From positions 2,795,501 through 2,859,500 of the forward strand of contig NZ_CP090095.1 in the NCBI RefSeq assembly GCF_021391675.1: a DNA stretch of 64,000 nucleotides. Reading direction: 5' to 3'. Below are positions 1-9,503 of the stretch, piece after piece. The notes beneath the pieces are model-generated. The model was not told the origin of the DNA and did not search any database. It saw nothing but the letters and a program-made list of their open reading frames with translations. Position 1 is the first letter of the stretch. Every line of letters begins with the position of its first letter. This DNA comes from Neorhizobium galegae (GTDB lineage Bacteria > Pseudomonadota > Alphaproteobacteria > Rhizobiales > Rhizobiaceae). Made by a program: the position numbers and the translations under genes.

Positions 1-189
1 CTCTAACGCAATTCAAGAGATGCTACAAGCCGTTGCCGCAATAGCTTCACAATCAACCGGCAGGTAGGCTCGTCTGGCGCGAACAGGCCGAGCCGATTCC
101 CGTTTCGGCGCGTTCGCGCGGCAGACGGAACATGACGGGCGGGTCTGGGAACAGTATTCCCCCGCCCTGACAGATCGGAGAGAACATCC

Positions 190-942
190 ATGCGCGTTGC
201 GCTTTCGTCGTCACGTCTCGTCCTTGCAGCCGCATTTGCCGGTGCGGTCGCCGTCTCTTCCGCGGGCCAGGTCTTGGCCCAGGATATCCGTCCCCGCGAG
301 CCGGTCATCAATGTGCTCGGCGAGGGCCAGGCCTCCGTGGCGCCCGACATGGCCGTCCTGACGCTCTCGGTGGTTCGCAACGGCCAGACCGCGCAAGCGG
401 CACTTTCGGCCAGCAGCGCCGCCATGAAGGACGTGCTTTCGGCCCTGAAGAGCGATGGAATCGCCGATCGCGATATGCAGACCAGCAATTTCTCGATCTA
501 TCCGCAATATCGCCACACCGAACCGAAGGGTGGCGTCATCGAGCCCCCGCAGGTGATCGGCTACGAGGTGTCCAACACGCTCACCCTCAAGGTCCGCGAC
601 CTTCAGAAACTCGGCGGTCTCATCGACCGTTCGGTGAAGCTCGGCGTCAACCAGGGCGGCCAGATCGCCTTCACCAACGACAAGCCCGACGACGTGATGA
701 CCGAGGCGCGCAAGAAGGCGGTCGCCGAGGCGCTTGCCAAGGCAAGGACGCTGACGGAGGCGGCCGGCGTCAAGCTCGGCCGGATCCTGGAAATCAGCGA
801 GAACTCCATGCGCCCCGCGCCGCAGCAGATGATGCGCATGGCGATGGCCAAGGACATGGCCGCCGCCGAAGCGGTTCCGGTCGCCGGCGGCGAAAACACC
901 TATACGGTGACCGTCAACGTCACCTTTGCCCTCGAGCAGTAA
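190..942 (+). CDS. SIMPL domain (DUF541) periplasmic protein
   Basis: The 250-residue product begins with a signal peptide (basic start, hydrophobic residues 9-25, likely cleavage after VLA at about residue 30). The rest is one SIMPL/DUF541 domain: it starts VINVLGEGQASVAPDMA, which matches the family's typical opening, and ends in a beta-rich segment (YTVTVNVTFALEQ). The family is periplasmic or outer-membrane associated; members have been linked to oxidative-stress tolerance and outer-membrane integrity, but no enzymatic activity is established. A GGAGAG ribosome site lies 7 bases before the ATG, which supports this start. The gene stands alone; the 189 bases in front hold only its presumed promoter. 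It converges on the next gene, with a shared hairpin between them. Confidence 0.9.
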   Translation: MRVALSSSRLVLAAAFAGAVAVSSAGQVLAQDIRPREPVINVLGEGQASVAPDMAVLTLSVVRNGQTAQAALSASSAAMKDVLSALKSDGIADRDMQTSNFSIYPQYRHTEPKGGVIEPPQVIGYEVSNTLTLKVRDLQKLGGLIDRSVKLGVNQGGQIAFTNDKPDDVMTEARKKAVAEALAKARTLTEAAGVKLGRILEISENSMRPAPQQMMRMAMAKDMAAAEAVPVAGGENTYTVTVNVTFALEQ

Positions 943-1024
943 TTACGGGTTCTTGAACAGCAGCCGGGCGCCGTCCCGCAATGGCGCCCGGCCCTCCCTC
1001 GCCCGCAAACAAGGCAAAATAAAA

Positions 1025-1058
1025 CGCCCCCACCAGATCGTCAGACCTGGTGGGGGCG
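1025..1058 (-). terminator. Bidirectional hairpin terminator
   Basis: CGCCCCCACCAG at 1025-1036 pairs perfectly with CTGGTGGGGGCG at 1047-1058 around a 10-base loop. Read on the minus strand the stem is followed by TTTTATTTT, so it is a good rho-independent terminator for the minus-strand gene ending at 1111. On the plus strand the tail is poor, but the stem may also stop the SIMPL transcript. Confidence 0.8.
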
Positions 1059-1110
1059 CTTGTCCTCCGTCAACGGGCGATGGAGACGGAAGGGTTCTTT
1101 GGGATGAAGC

Positions 1111-1467
1111 CTAGCGGCGGATGACCGGGCAGCCACGCTCGTTGGCGAACACGATGCGGTCAGGGCCGCGACGGCCGAAGCCGGCAACGATCACGACGCG
1201 GCGGCCGGCATCCACGACGCGGGCGCGGCGCAGGCCCATGCGGCTTGCCTTTTCTTCTGCCAGCCCGGGAGCGCAACCGCGCGGGCCGCGATCCGGACGC
1301 CAGTCGCGATCACCACCGCGATCCGGACGCCAATCGCGATCACGGTCGCGATACTGCACCTGGATGGCGAAGTCCGGGCCGGCGGCGGCAGCCACAGGGG
1401 CCGTTGCGGAAAGGCCGGTAAGCGCGATGAGAGCGGCCACACCGGCTTTGACGATCATGCTGGTCAT
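1111..1467 (-). CDS. Small secreted Arg/Asp-rich hypothetical protein
   Basis: The 118-residue product has a clear signal peptide (residues 1-27, hydrophobic core AALIALTGLSATAPVAAAA). A short tandem repeat follows, in which RDRDWRPDRG occurs twice at about residues 36-60, then a small conserved-looking C-terminal part with two cysteines (CAPG... and ...GCPVIRR) that could form a disulfide in the periplasm. The start at 1467 was chosen because GGAGAA lies just upstream and the reading frame further upstream does not look coding. I do not recognise a named family; similar small repeat-bearing secreted proteins are common in Rhizobiales. The function is unknown. Confidence 0.7.
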   Translation of the reverse strand: MTSMIVKAGVAALIALTGLSATAPVAAAAGPDFAIQVQYRDRDRDWRPDRGGDRDWRPDRGPRGCAPGLAEEKASRMGLRRARVVDAGRRVVIVAGFGRRGPDRIVFANERGCPVIRR

Positions 1468-1621
1468 AGAATGGTTCTCCGAAATTCGGGCCAATTTTTG
1501 CGGCCCCCAAGGTTGTTGCTCTCGCCTTCCCAGCGATTGGCGCGACCCTAGCCCAAGGGGCCTGAACAACATCCTAACTGGTCATTCAGCCGGTATTCAT
1601 GTCTCGCTCATAGCCAGAAGA

Positions 1622-2044
1622 TCATGGCGAAAGATGCAGCACGACCTGGCGGACATGCGGCTGGTCGCGATGCTCGAAGAGGTAGATGCCCTGCCAGGTG
1701 CCAAGCATCAACCGACCGTCCCGGACGGGAATGCCGAGCGAGGCGGCAGTCAACGCCGCCTTGATATGCGCCGGCATGTCGTCGGGGCCCTCGGTCGTGT
1801 GGGTCACCCAGCGCATGTCAGGATCGGTGGTCGGCGGCACCAGCCGGGAGAAGAAGGTCTTCAGGTCGCGGCGGACATCCGGATCGGCATTTTCCTGGAT
1901 GATCAGGGAGCAGGACGTATGGCGAACGAACACGGTGAGCAGCCCCTCGCCCACCTGCGTGCGGCGCAAAAAGTCCTGCGCCGTGTCGGTGAATTCGTAG
2001 AGCCCCTGGCCGCTTGTGGAGATCGAAATCACGGTCTGGGGCAT
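1622..2044 (-). CDS. YjbQ/UPF0047 family protein
   Basis: The 140-residue product covers the whole YjbQ (UPF0047) fold. Diagnostic motifs are HTSCSLIIQENADPDVRRDL near residues 43-62 and GTWQGIYLFEHRD followed by VVLHL at the C-terminus; the histidines and glutamate form the presumed metal and substrate pocket. Some members show weak thiamine-phosphate synthase activity, so databases often call it 'secondary thiamine-phosphate synthase enzyme', but the physiological role is unsettled. It is cytosolic, with no signal or membrane segment. It lies 77 bases before the DUF1428 gene on the same strand, and nothing nearby ties it to thiamine metabolism. Confidence 0.9.
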   Translation of the reverse strand: MPQTVISISTSGQGLYEFTDTAQDFLRRTQVGEGLLTVFVRHTSCSLIIQENADPDVRRDLKTFFSRLVPPTTDPDMRWVTHTTEGPDDMPAHIKAALTAASLGIPVRDGRLMLGTWQGIYLFEHRDQPHVRQVVLHLSP

Positions 2045-2121
2045 GGGGTCCTCATCGACAAAAGCGCCGGCGGCAAAAATAGAAGCGTCGGCAGGGAGAC
2101 GCCACTCCTATCACCCGCCGG

Positions 2122-2475
2122 CTACAATGTCAGGAAGGGCTCGAAGCCGCCGAAGATCATCCGTTTGCCGTCGAAGACCTGCGTCCATTCGGCTCCGGAG
2201 AACCGCTCGTCCTTCATCACTCTGGCATTGATCTCGTCCCGGCGGGCCCGGCTTTCATAGGTGATCCAGGAGAAGATGACAGTCTCGTCCTCCTTGGCCT
2301 GCACGGCCCGCGGGAAGGAGGTGAGCTCTCCGTAGGGCACGTCGTCAGCCAAGCACTCCACATAGGACAACGCGCCGTTTTCCATCCACACCGCGCCGGC
2401 AAGGCGCGCCATGTCCTTGTAGCGTTCGAGATTGGCCTTGGGCACGGCAAGAATAAACCCGTCGACATAGGGCAT
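2122..2475 (-). CDS. DUF1428 family protein
   Basis: The 117-residue product matches the DUF1428 family along its full length: it starts MPYVDGFILAVPKANLERY, has the central VECLADDVPYGELTSFPRAV segment, and ends with the DGKRMIFGGFEPFL motif. The family has a dimeric alpha/beta-barrel (ferredoxin-like) fold and no assigned function. The start at 2475 was preferred over longer frames because it is where family similarity begins and a GGAGGAAA ribosome site lies right upstream. The protein is soluble. It is the middle of three short minus-strand genes of unknown function. Confidence 0.88.
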   Translation of the reverse strand: MPYVDGFILAVPKANLERYKDMARLAGAVWMENGALSYVECLADDVPYGELTSFPRAVQAKEDETVIFSWITYESRARRDEINARVMKDERFSGAEWTQVFDGKRMIFGGFEPFLTL

Positions 2476-2524
2476 GATTTTCCTCCTTGGTTGAGTCGCA
2501 CCCCAAGGACGTGGGAGGGAAAGC

Positions 2525-2548
2525 AAAGCCGACAAGTGCACCGGCTTT
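2525..2548 (-). terminator. Short hairpin, possible terminator of the DUF427 gene
   Basis: AAAGCCG at 2525-2531 pairs with CGGCTTT at 2542-2548 with a 10-base loop. It sits between the DUF427 gene (ends 2624) and the DUF1428 start. On the minus strand it is followed by a GCTTT stretch; on the plus strand by TTCTTT. No plus-strand gene ends here, so the minus orientation is the more likely one. Confidence 0.4.
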
Positions 2549-2623
2549 TTCTTTATCCTCCAGGGCTTTCACCCGCAAAGCTCCGAAGTGCGGCAAGCGC
2601 ATGCTCAGCCGCCTGTCCTCCTG

Positions 2624-3022
2624 TCAGAACTGACCCGCTTCAGGCGCGCCAAACTCCTCGATGGAATCGACCCGGTCGGGATAGAAGGCGACATGTTCCT
2701 TGATCCCGGAGACGGCTTCGTAAGGGTTTTCGTAGGACCAGACGGCATTCTTCGAGCGCTCGCCACCAGCCGGAATGCTGAAATAGGAAGCCTCTCCCTT
2801 ATACGGGCAATAGCTCTGGTGGTCGGTCCGCTCAAGGAGCGACATATCCACATCCTTGCGCGGAATATAGTGGACGGGCGGATAGGAGGACTCGCGCAAG
2901 GTGAGCGAATTGATGCTGTCGGCGATCACCTTGCCGCCAAGCTTCACCACCACCCGCGCCGGATTGTGCGCAACGGTGATCGGGTGATCCGGCCCTGGAA
3001 TTTTCTGTGCCCTGACATTCAT
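2624..3022 (-). CDS. DUF427 domain protein
   Basis: The 132-residue product is a single DUF427 domain, a cytosolic beta-rich fold. Supporting segments are VVVKLGGKVIADS near residue 24, RESSYPPVHYIPRKDVDMSLL in the middle, then YCPYKGEASYFSI and VWSYENPYEAVSGIKEHVAFYPDRVD, which are the family signatures. The catalytic or binding role is unknown. The start at 3022 agrees with where the family begins, and GGACGAAC lies just upstream. It reads in the same direction as the alcohol dehydrogenase 115 bases upstream, so the two could share a transcript. Confidence 0.9.
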   Translation of the reverse strand: MNVRAQKIPGPDHPITVAHNPARVVVKLGGKVIADSINSLTLRESSYPPVHYIPRKDVDMSLLERTDHQSYCPYKGEASYFSIPAGGERSKNAVWSYENPYEAVSGIKEHVAFYPDRVDSIEEFGAPEAGQF

Positions 3023-3137
3023 GGTTCGTCCTTTCGGGTTCGACGCATGCCCCCGATATAGGGCGCCCCGAAACGCCACCAAGCGGCCGAAGCGGAATGC
3101 TCCGGCCATCGACGGCGAACAATCGCCGCGTCACCCG

Positions 3138-4178
<1,041 letters not shown>

Positions 4179-4302
4179 GGCAGGCCTCATCTTGAACGTG
4201 GCCGCAGCATAGTCGACGCGGCTCGCGGGTCAATCAACCCATGCGGCACCTTTTGCGAAACCTGCATCGATTACGTCACGACTAGGCGTCGCCGGAGGCT
4301 TC

Positions 4303-5445
4303 TCACAATTCCGGAAAGCCGCGCTTGCGCCACTCGCTTTGCGGCACCGGCGCGCCGATGTCGAATGCGAAGGACACGATTTTGGTGGCGTCGTCGTCAA
4401 CCTCGCAGCGGAAACTCAGGTCGTACCACTGCGCATTGGCCCGGAATGCGCCCCGCTTGACTTCGAGGACAGTGCCGCTCGGTAGACGATAGGCCGGCAG
4501 CATTTCCGGTCTGTAGGATTGAGCCGAATGTCGCAGCTGCTCGCGAAGTTCCGTCGCGCAGAGCTGGCCGGCACGCACCCCTCGCGGCACATTGCCCATC
4601 GCCGTCGTGGCAATAGTGTCGCCCGTCTCGCTCTGCGAAAACAGCGTCTTTGCCTCCGTCAGTTCGACCGGCTTGCCGGGGGTCGGGGTCTTGGAAGGGT
4701 CGCCCTTGGGCGAAGCGGCCGGCGGCGCAGTCACGATTTCGGTCTTCGCCGCATCCGGCGAGGTGCCGGCAACGGGGCCGTTCTGCAATCCGTTGGCTGC
4801 CGCAACTCCGACCTCCGGCAATTGGATATCGTCAGGCACCGGATTGGCCGGTGGCGCCTCCACGACGGTAGGCGCCTCCTTCGCCTGCTTTACCGGCTCG
4901 ACGGCCTCCGCATCCGCCTTGCTCTCGGCGGGCGGGTTGGTCGTTTCCTTCGATGCATTGCCGGTTTCGGATTTCTTCGGCCCGCCATCCTTCTCGCCGA
5001 ATTCGAAAACGGGACGCAGAACCGGCAAGGGCTGCCCCTTGGCCTGGTCGGCGGAGGGCGGCGGTTCGGCGGGTTTCTCCTCAGGCGCCGGCGGAGGCGG
5101 CGGAGGTGGCTCCTGCTTCTTGGCCTCCTCCTGCTTCGGTGGCTCAGGCGGCGGGGGCGGCTCCACCGTCTTGGCCTCTTCCTGTTTTGCAGGTTCCGGA
5201 GGTTTCTTCTCCTCCGGTTTCGCCTCTTCGGCCTTCTTTTCCTCAGGCTTCTGCTCTTCCGGCTTCTTCTCCGGCTCTTCCGGTGGAGGCACGATCTCGA
5301 CCTGGACGGTCTCCTCCTTCTCCGGCTCGGACTGATCGACCGGCAGGTGGAAGAACAGGGCCGCCGCGAAAACGACATGCACCAGGATGGAGGCAGGGAT
5401 GCCCCATCTTATGTCGCCGCGCGGCTTTCCAGATAAATCCGTCAT
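4303..5445 (-). CDS. DUF930 protein with TonB-like Pro/Glu/Lys-rich spacer
   Basis: The 380-residue product has a cytoplasmic N-terminus, one membrane helix at about residues 16-34, a long extremely biased Pro/Glu/Lys spacer (about 40-150, with runs such as EPPPPPEPPKQEEAKKQE), a less ordered linker, and a C-terminal DUF930 domain (about 285-380) with two cysteines (QLCATEL, FRCEVDDD). The arrangement resembles TonB or TolA: an inner-membrane anchor, a stiff periplasmic spacer and a small periplasmic domain. A role in spanning the envelope is inference only; DUF930 has no known activity. It is monocistronic and convergent with the alcohol dehydrogenase on one side only by spacing (112 bases). 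Confidence 0.85.
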   Translation of the reverse strand: MTDLSGKPRGDIRWGIPASILVHVVFAAALFFHLPVDQSEPEKEETVQVEIVPPPEEPEKKPEEQKPEEKKAEEAKPEEKKPPEPAKQEEAKTVEPPPPPEPPKQEEAKKQEPPPPPPPAPEEKPAEPPPSADQAKGQPLPVLRPVFEFGEKDGGPKKSETGNASKETTNPPAESKADAEAVEPVKQAKEAPTVVEAPPANPVPDDIQLPEVGVAAANGLQNGPVAGTSPDAAKTEIVTAPPAASPKGDPSKTPTPGKPVELTEAKTLFSQSETGDTIATTAMGNVPRGVRAGQLCATELREQLRHSAQSYRPEMLPAYRLPSGTVLEVKRGAFRANAQWYDLSFRCEVDDDATKIVSFAFDIGAPVPQSEWRKRGFPEL

Positions 5446-5585
5446 GGCAGCGGATGTAAGATGGAAAGCCGGCCGGATCGAGTCCCCGAGTGATCAAAAC
5501 AATGCAAACTCCAGCTTTCCGACAGCAAGTTGCGCTGCCGCCCCTCTTCAATGGGATTCGAAGATGGTTTGCCGCTTGCAAACAA

Positions 5586-5603
5586 ACCGACCATACGGTA
5601 TGT
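5586..5603. promoter_or_regulatory. Candidate TetR operator
   Basis: The 18 bases ACCGACCATACGGTATGT form an imperfect palindrome containing the perfect 11-base palindrome CATACGGTATG at 5592-5602. It ends only 8 bases before the TetR start codon and resembles the ACCGACC/GGT-type half-sites used by many TetR regulators. Autoregulation of the TetR-SMR operon is the natural reading. Confidence 0.6.
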
Positions 5604-5610
5604 TTAATTC

Positions 5611-6174
5611 ATGTCGAAAGCTCACAGACGCGAAAAACAGCCCGAACAGGTGCGGCGATCCCTTCTGGATCATGCGGCGCGATGCGCCGTGGACGAAGGT
5701 CTCGGCAGCCTGACCCTGCAGGCGGTCGCCGATGCGGCCTCCGTCACCAAGGGCGGGTTGCTGCATCATTTCCCGAGCAAGCAGGCCCTGATCGAAGCCG
5801 TCTTCGAAGACCTGCTCGGCAAGCTCGATATGGAAATCGACCGGCTGATGAGCGAGGACGAAACCGGCCGGGGCCGGTTCACGCGCGCCTATGTCGACGC
5901 CTTTTTCCAGGTGACTCGCGATGGGATCGAAAGCCCCTGGGCGGCACTGTCGATCTCCTGCATGACCGATGCGCGGCTCAGGCAAATCTGGTCGGAATGG
6001 ATGCGCGATCGGCTCGCGCGACATGCGCAGACCGACAGTCATCCGGCCTTCAAGCTCGCGCGCTACGCGGCGGATGGCATCTGGCTCGCCAATCTCATGG
6101 AGGCGGACGGTTTACCGGCAAAAGAACTCGCCGAACTGCGCGACCACCTGCAAGGCCTCACGAAACAAGAGTAA
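5611..6174 (+). CDS. TetR/AcrR family transcriptional regulator
   Basis: The 187-residue product has an N-terminal TetR helix-turn-helix (LTLQAVADAASVTKGGLLHHFPSKQALI, about residues 37-64) and a C-terminal ligand-binding helical domain. The ATG follows the palindromic operator candidate almost directly and has no clear ribosome site, so translation may be weak or close to leaderless. It is 5 bases upstream of an SMR drug-efflux gene, so it most likely represses its own operon and releases it on binding a toxic cation or similar ligand. The inducer cannot be deduced. Confidence 0.92.
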   Translation: MSKAHRREKQPEQVRRSLLDHAARCAVDEGLGSLTLQAVADAASVTKGGLLHHFPSKQALIEAVFEDLLGKLDMEIDRLMSEDETGRGRFTRAYVDAFFQVTRDGIESPWAALSISCMTDARLRQIWSEWMRDRLARHAQTDSHPAFKLARYAADGIWLANLMEADGLPAKELAELRDHLQGLTKQE

Positions 6175-6179
6175 CGAAA

Positions 6180-6524
6180 ATGAACCCCGCAATCCTCACC
6201 TACGGCTCGCTCGCCGGTGCAATCGTGCTGGAAGTCATCGGCACGACTTTCCTGCAGCAGAGCCAGCAGTTCACCCGCGCCCTGCCGACCATCCTGATGG
6301 GGCTGTGCTATGGTATCGCCTTCTATCTCCTGTCGATCGCCTTGCGCACGCTGCCTGTCGGCATCGCCTACGCGATCTGGAGCGGCCTCGGCATCGTGCT
6401 GATTTCGGCCGTCGGCACCATCCTGTTCCGCCAGACCCTCGACATCGCCGCCATCATCGGCCTCGGCCTGATCATCTCCGGCGTCGTGGTGGTCAACGTG
6501 TTTTCGAGCTCGGTCGGGCATTAA
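6180..6524 (+). CDS. Small multidrug resistance (SMR) efflux transporter
   Basis: The 114-residue product has four membrane helices and the SMR signature: the proton- and substrate-binding glutamate in helix 1 (AIVLEVIGTTFL, Glu18) and the helix 3 segment LPVGIAYAIWSGLGIV, typical of EmrE-type pumps. SMR proteins work as dimers in the inner membrane and exchange protons for lipophilic cations such as quaternary ammonium compounds. QQSQQFTR follows helix 1, where EmrE-like proteins usually have K(L/F)S-type residues. It is co-transcribed with the TetR gene (5-base gap). Confidence 0.92.
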   Translation: MNPAILTYGSLAGAIVLEVIGTTFLQQSQQFTRALPTILMGLCYGIAFYLLSIALRTLPVGIAYAIWSGLGIVLISAVGTILFRQTLDIAAIIGLGLIISGVVVVNVFSSSVGH

Positions 6525-6532
6525 AATGAAAA

Positions 6533-6558
6533 ACCCGGCCTGCTCTCGCAAACCGGGT
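6533..6558 (-). terminator. rpoD terminator
   Basis: ACCCGG (6533-6538) pairs with CCGGGT (6553-6558). On the minus strand the stem is followed directly by TTTTTCATTTT, giving a typical rho-independent terminator for rpoD, whose stop is about 30 bases before it. It may also serve the convergent SMR operon. Confidence 0.75.
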
Positions 6559-6588
6559 CTCTGATTGTCTTCGAACGGGTAAAACCGA

Positions 6589-8652
6589 TCAGCTGTCCAG
6601 GAACGAACGCAGCTTGCGGCTGCGGCTCGGATGTTTCAGCTTCCTCAGCGCCTTCGCTTCGATCTGGCGGATACGTTCGCGGGTGACCGAGAACTGCTGG
6701 CCGACTTCTTCGAGCGTGTGGTCGGTGTTCATGCCGATGCCGAAGCGCATGCGCAGCACGCGTTCTTCACGCGGCGTGAGCGAGGCGAGAACACGGGTCG
6801 TGGTCTCGCGCAGGTTCGCCTGGATGGCCGCGTCGATCGGCAGAAGCGCGTTCTTGTCCTCGATGAAGTCGCCGAGATGCGAATCCTCTTCGTCACCCAC
6901 CGGGGTTTCGAGGCTGATCGGCTCCTTGGCGATCTTCAGGACCTTGCGGACCTTTTCGAGCGGCATGGCGAGCTTTTCGGCCAGTTCTTCCGGGGTCGGC
7001 TCGCGGCCGATCTCGTGCAGCATCTGGCGCGATGTGCGGACGATCTTGTTGATCGTCTCGATCATATGCACCGGAATACGGATCGTGCGGGCCTGGTCGG
7101 CGATCGAACGGGTGATCGCCTGCCGGATCCACCATGTGGCATAGGTCGAGAACTTGTAACCGCGACGGTATTCGAACTTGTCGACCGCCTTCATCAGGCC
7201 GATATTGCCTTCCTGAATGAGGTCGAGGAACTGCAGGCCGCGGTTCGTGTACTTCTTGGCGATCGAGATGACGAGGCGAAGGTTCGCTTCGACCATTTCC
7301 TTCTTGGCGATACGCGCTTCGCGCTCGCCCTTCTGCACCATCGACACGATACGGCGGAATTCGGCGATCGAGATGCCGGTTTCCGTCGCCAGATTCTGGA
7401 TCTCCTGGCGGATGTCGCGGATCGTCGTGTTCTCGGCGCGCGCGAACTCCTTCCAGCCGCGGGCGGCCAGATTGGCGATCGACTTCATCCAGTTCGGATC
7501 GAGCTCCGCACCCTGGTACTGTTCGAGGAACGAGTCGCGCTTGACGCCGTAGGATTCGGCGAGACGCAACAGACGGCCCTCGTTCTGCATCAGGCGCTTG
7601 GAGATGTCGTAGAGCTGCTCGACCAGCGAATCGACACGATTCTGGTTGAGCGACAGCGACTTGACCGCGGTGATCAGCTCGTCCTTGAGCTCCTTGTAGC
7701 GACGCTCCTGGGCAGACGACAACGTACCGGTCGCTGCCAGACGCTGCTCGACCTGCTGGTCCTGCAGCTTGCGCAGCTTCTTGTAGGTGTCGGCGATCGT
7801 GTCGAGCGTCTCCATGACCTGCGGACGCAGCTCGGCTTCCATCGCGGCGAGAGAAAGGCTCGACTCGTCGTCGTCCTCTTCCTCTTCCTCAAGGTTCATG
7901 CCTTCGCCGCCGACGGCAGTGATGTCGTCGTCATTGGCAGCGGAGAAACGAGCCTTGCGGGTCTTTTCCTTCTCTTCGGCAGCCTTGCGGTCGGCCTCGA
8001 TCTTTTCCGGGCTCTGGAACTGCGGCGCAGCCTTGGCTTCGGGACCCGAATAGGTCGTTTCGAGATCGATGATCTCGCGAAGCAGGGTCGTGCCTTCGTT
8101 CAGTTCGTCACGCCAGATGATCAGCGCCTGGAAGGTCAGCGGGCTCTCACAGAGCCCGGCGATCATCGTTTCGCGGCCGGCTTCGATGCGCTTGGCGATG
8201 GCGATTTCGCCCTCGCGCGACAAAAGCTCGACGGAACCCATTTCGCGCAGATACATGCGCACCGGGTCGTCGGTACGGTCGGTCGGCTCTTTCTTCTTCG
8301 CAGTCGCGAGCGCAGTGCTGGAGGTGGTGGCGATTTCGCCGCCTTCGCTCTCATTGTCGTCGCTGTCGCCGTCAGCGTCGTCGTCGCTGGCGGTGGTTTC
8401 TTCCGCCTCTTCGTCTTCGACGACGTTGATGCCCATGTCCGACAGCATCGCCATCGTGTCTTCGATCTGCTCGGAGGTAACCTCCTCCGACGGCAGCACC
8501 GAATTCAACTCGTCCATGGTGACATAGCCGCGCTTCTTTGCGGCTTTGATCATCTTCTTGACGGCGTCGTCAGAAAGGTCGAGAAGCGGACCGTCGTGCG
8601 AGCCTTCGCGTTCGTTCTCTGCTTCTTCGTTTTCTTTGACTTTTGTTGCCAT
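6589..8652 (-). CDS. rpoD: RNA polymerase primary sigma factor RpoD (sigma-70)
   Basis: The 687-residue product is the housekeeping sigma factor and has the length usual for alphaproteobacteria. Region 1.1 is at residues 28-80, followed by an acidic linker; region 1.2 is at [22 protein letters not shown], then a large non-conserved insert. Region 2 holds [39 protein letters not shown], which binds the -10 element. Region 3 and region 4 follow, the latter ending with the helix-turn-helix [30 protein letters not shown] that reads the -35 box. It is separated from dnaG by a GFA-family gene, whereas many relatives have dnaG and rpoD closer together. Confidence 0.98.
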   Translation of the reverse strand: MATKVKENEEAENEREGSHDGPLLDLSDDAVKKMIKAAKKRGYVTMDELNSVLPSEEVTSEQIEDTMAMLSDMGINVVEDEEAEETTASDDDADGDSDDNESEGGEIATTSSTALATAKKKEPTDRTDDPVRMYLREMGSVELLSREGEIAIAKRIEAGRETMIAGLCESPLTFQALIIWRDELNEGTTLLREIIDLETTYSGPEAKAAPQFQSPEKIEADRKAAEEKEKTRKARFSAANDDDITAVGGEGMNLEEEEEDDDESSLSLAAMEAELRPQVMETLDTIADTYKKLRKLQDQQVEQRLAATGTLSSAQERRYKELKDELITAVKSLSLNQNRVDSLVEQLYDISKRLMQNEGRLLRLAESYGVKRDSFLEQYQGAELDPNWMKSIANLAARGWKEFARAENTTIRDIRQEIQNLATETGISIAEFRRIVSMVQKGEREARIAKKEMVEANLRLVISIAKKYTNRGLQFLDLIQEGNIGLMKAVDKFEYRRGYKFSTYATWWIRQAITRSIADQARTIRIPVHMIETINKIVRTSRQMLHEIGREPTPEELAEKLAMPLEKVRKVLKIAKEPISLETPVGDEEDSHLGDFIEDKNALLPIDAAIQANLRETTTRVLASLTPREERVLRMRFGIGMNTDHTLEEVGQQFSVTRERIRQIEAKALRKLKHPSRSRKLRSFLDS

Positions 8653-9068
8653 GTATTTAGTCGCTTTCCCTGAACGCTACTTTCGCCGCGCTTCGTGGCC
8701 ACCGGCTGAAGACGGGGTTGACCGCCTTAGTCGCGAATCACTGTCCAACACGTAACGGAATGACCTTTAATTCCCGATTACCATTCGGCGGCCGTTTTTG
8801 ACTCAGGACCGTCCTACAAGAGGATCACCGGTCATGTTCGGTGCTATTGACCCACTCCGCCTATTTTGCCTTGAAATGGTGATTCCCACAAATTAACGCC
8901 CCGTCAAGCATTTCCATAGGTCATACCCAGGAAAAGTCGAAAATATGCCCTTTGAGGGGCTCCAATAGGGGTACGCTCACCAGATTTAACCGATATGTAG
9001 GCGGTAGGCCCTGAAAGACAAGGGTTTGCGTAGACATAAAGGCTTATGCTTTTCGTCCGGCATATTCC
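8653..9068. other. Gene-free stretch upstream of rpoD
   Basis: No open frame with coding character is seen in these 416 bases. The stretch must hold the rpoD promoter(s). A CTTGAC at about 8900-8905 read on the minus strand is a possible -35, but I could not find a convincing -10 at the right distance, so no promoter is called. The sequence is richer in A and T than its surroundings. Confidence 0.6.
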
Positions 9069-9416
9069 CTAGCGGGAAGCACCGTCATACTGAGTTACCG
9101 TCAGCGTGGCAATGTCGATTTCCGGCACGCATCTCAGATTGATCGCGGCCATCTCCGCGCCATTCGGCATCGTCGCCTCGCTGAACGGTGCGACGCCGCA
9201 ACTGGCGCAGAAGTAGTGCGTGATCACATGCTTGTTGAACTGGTAGGAGGAAAGGTTCTCCCGCGGGGTCGCGAGCTGGAACTGGCTGCGCGGGACGAAA
9301 GCCAGCAGCACGCCCTTCCGCCGACAGAGGGAACAGTTGCATTCCATCGCGGTGCCAAACTCGCCCTCCGCCTCGAAGGCTATATTGCCGCAATGACAAC
9401 TTCCCGAAATCTGCAT
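9069..9416 (-). CDS. GFA family (CENP-V/GFA domain) zinc protein
   Basis: The 115-residue product has the glutathione-dependent formaldehyde-activating enzyme (GFA) fold. Zinc-binding cysteine motifs are SCHCGN near the start, CNCSLCRRKG at about residues 27-36, and FCASCGVAPF at about 70-79. The family name comes from Gfa of Paracoccus, but most members have unknown substrates, so 'GFA family protein' is as far as one can go. The ATG at 9416 is preferred over a GTG four codons upstream because GGGGAG lies immediately before it. It is placed between dnaG and rpoD on the same strand. Confidence 0.9.
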   Translation of the reverse strand: MQISGSCHCGNIAFEAEGEFGTAMECNCSLCRRKGVLLAFVPRSQFQLATPRENLSSYQFNKHVITHYFCASCGVAPFSEATMPNGAEMAAINLRCVPEIDIATLTVTQYDGASR

Positions 9417-9503
9417 CAAGCTCCCCACTCAGCCGACTCAACGCCGATACAATAGGGCCGCGCCATCATTCGGCAAGGGCGGGATTTCCAAGCCGCATGT
9501 CCC

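Noticed and set aside
6631..8673. 680-codon open frame antisense to rpoD
   Set aside because: It mirrors the full rpoD gene and arises from the codon bias of high-GC DNA; no family or ribosome site.
8890..8910. CTTGAC on the minus strand as an rpoD -35
   Set aside because: No acceptable -10 at 16-18 bases; not called as a promoter.
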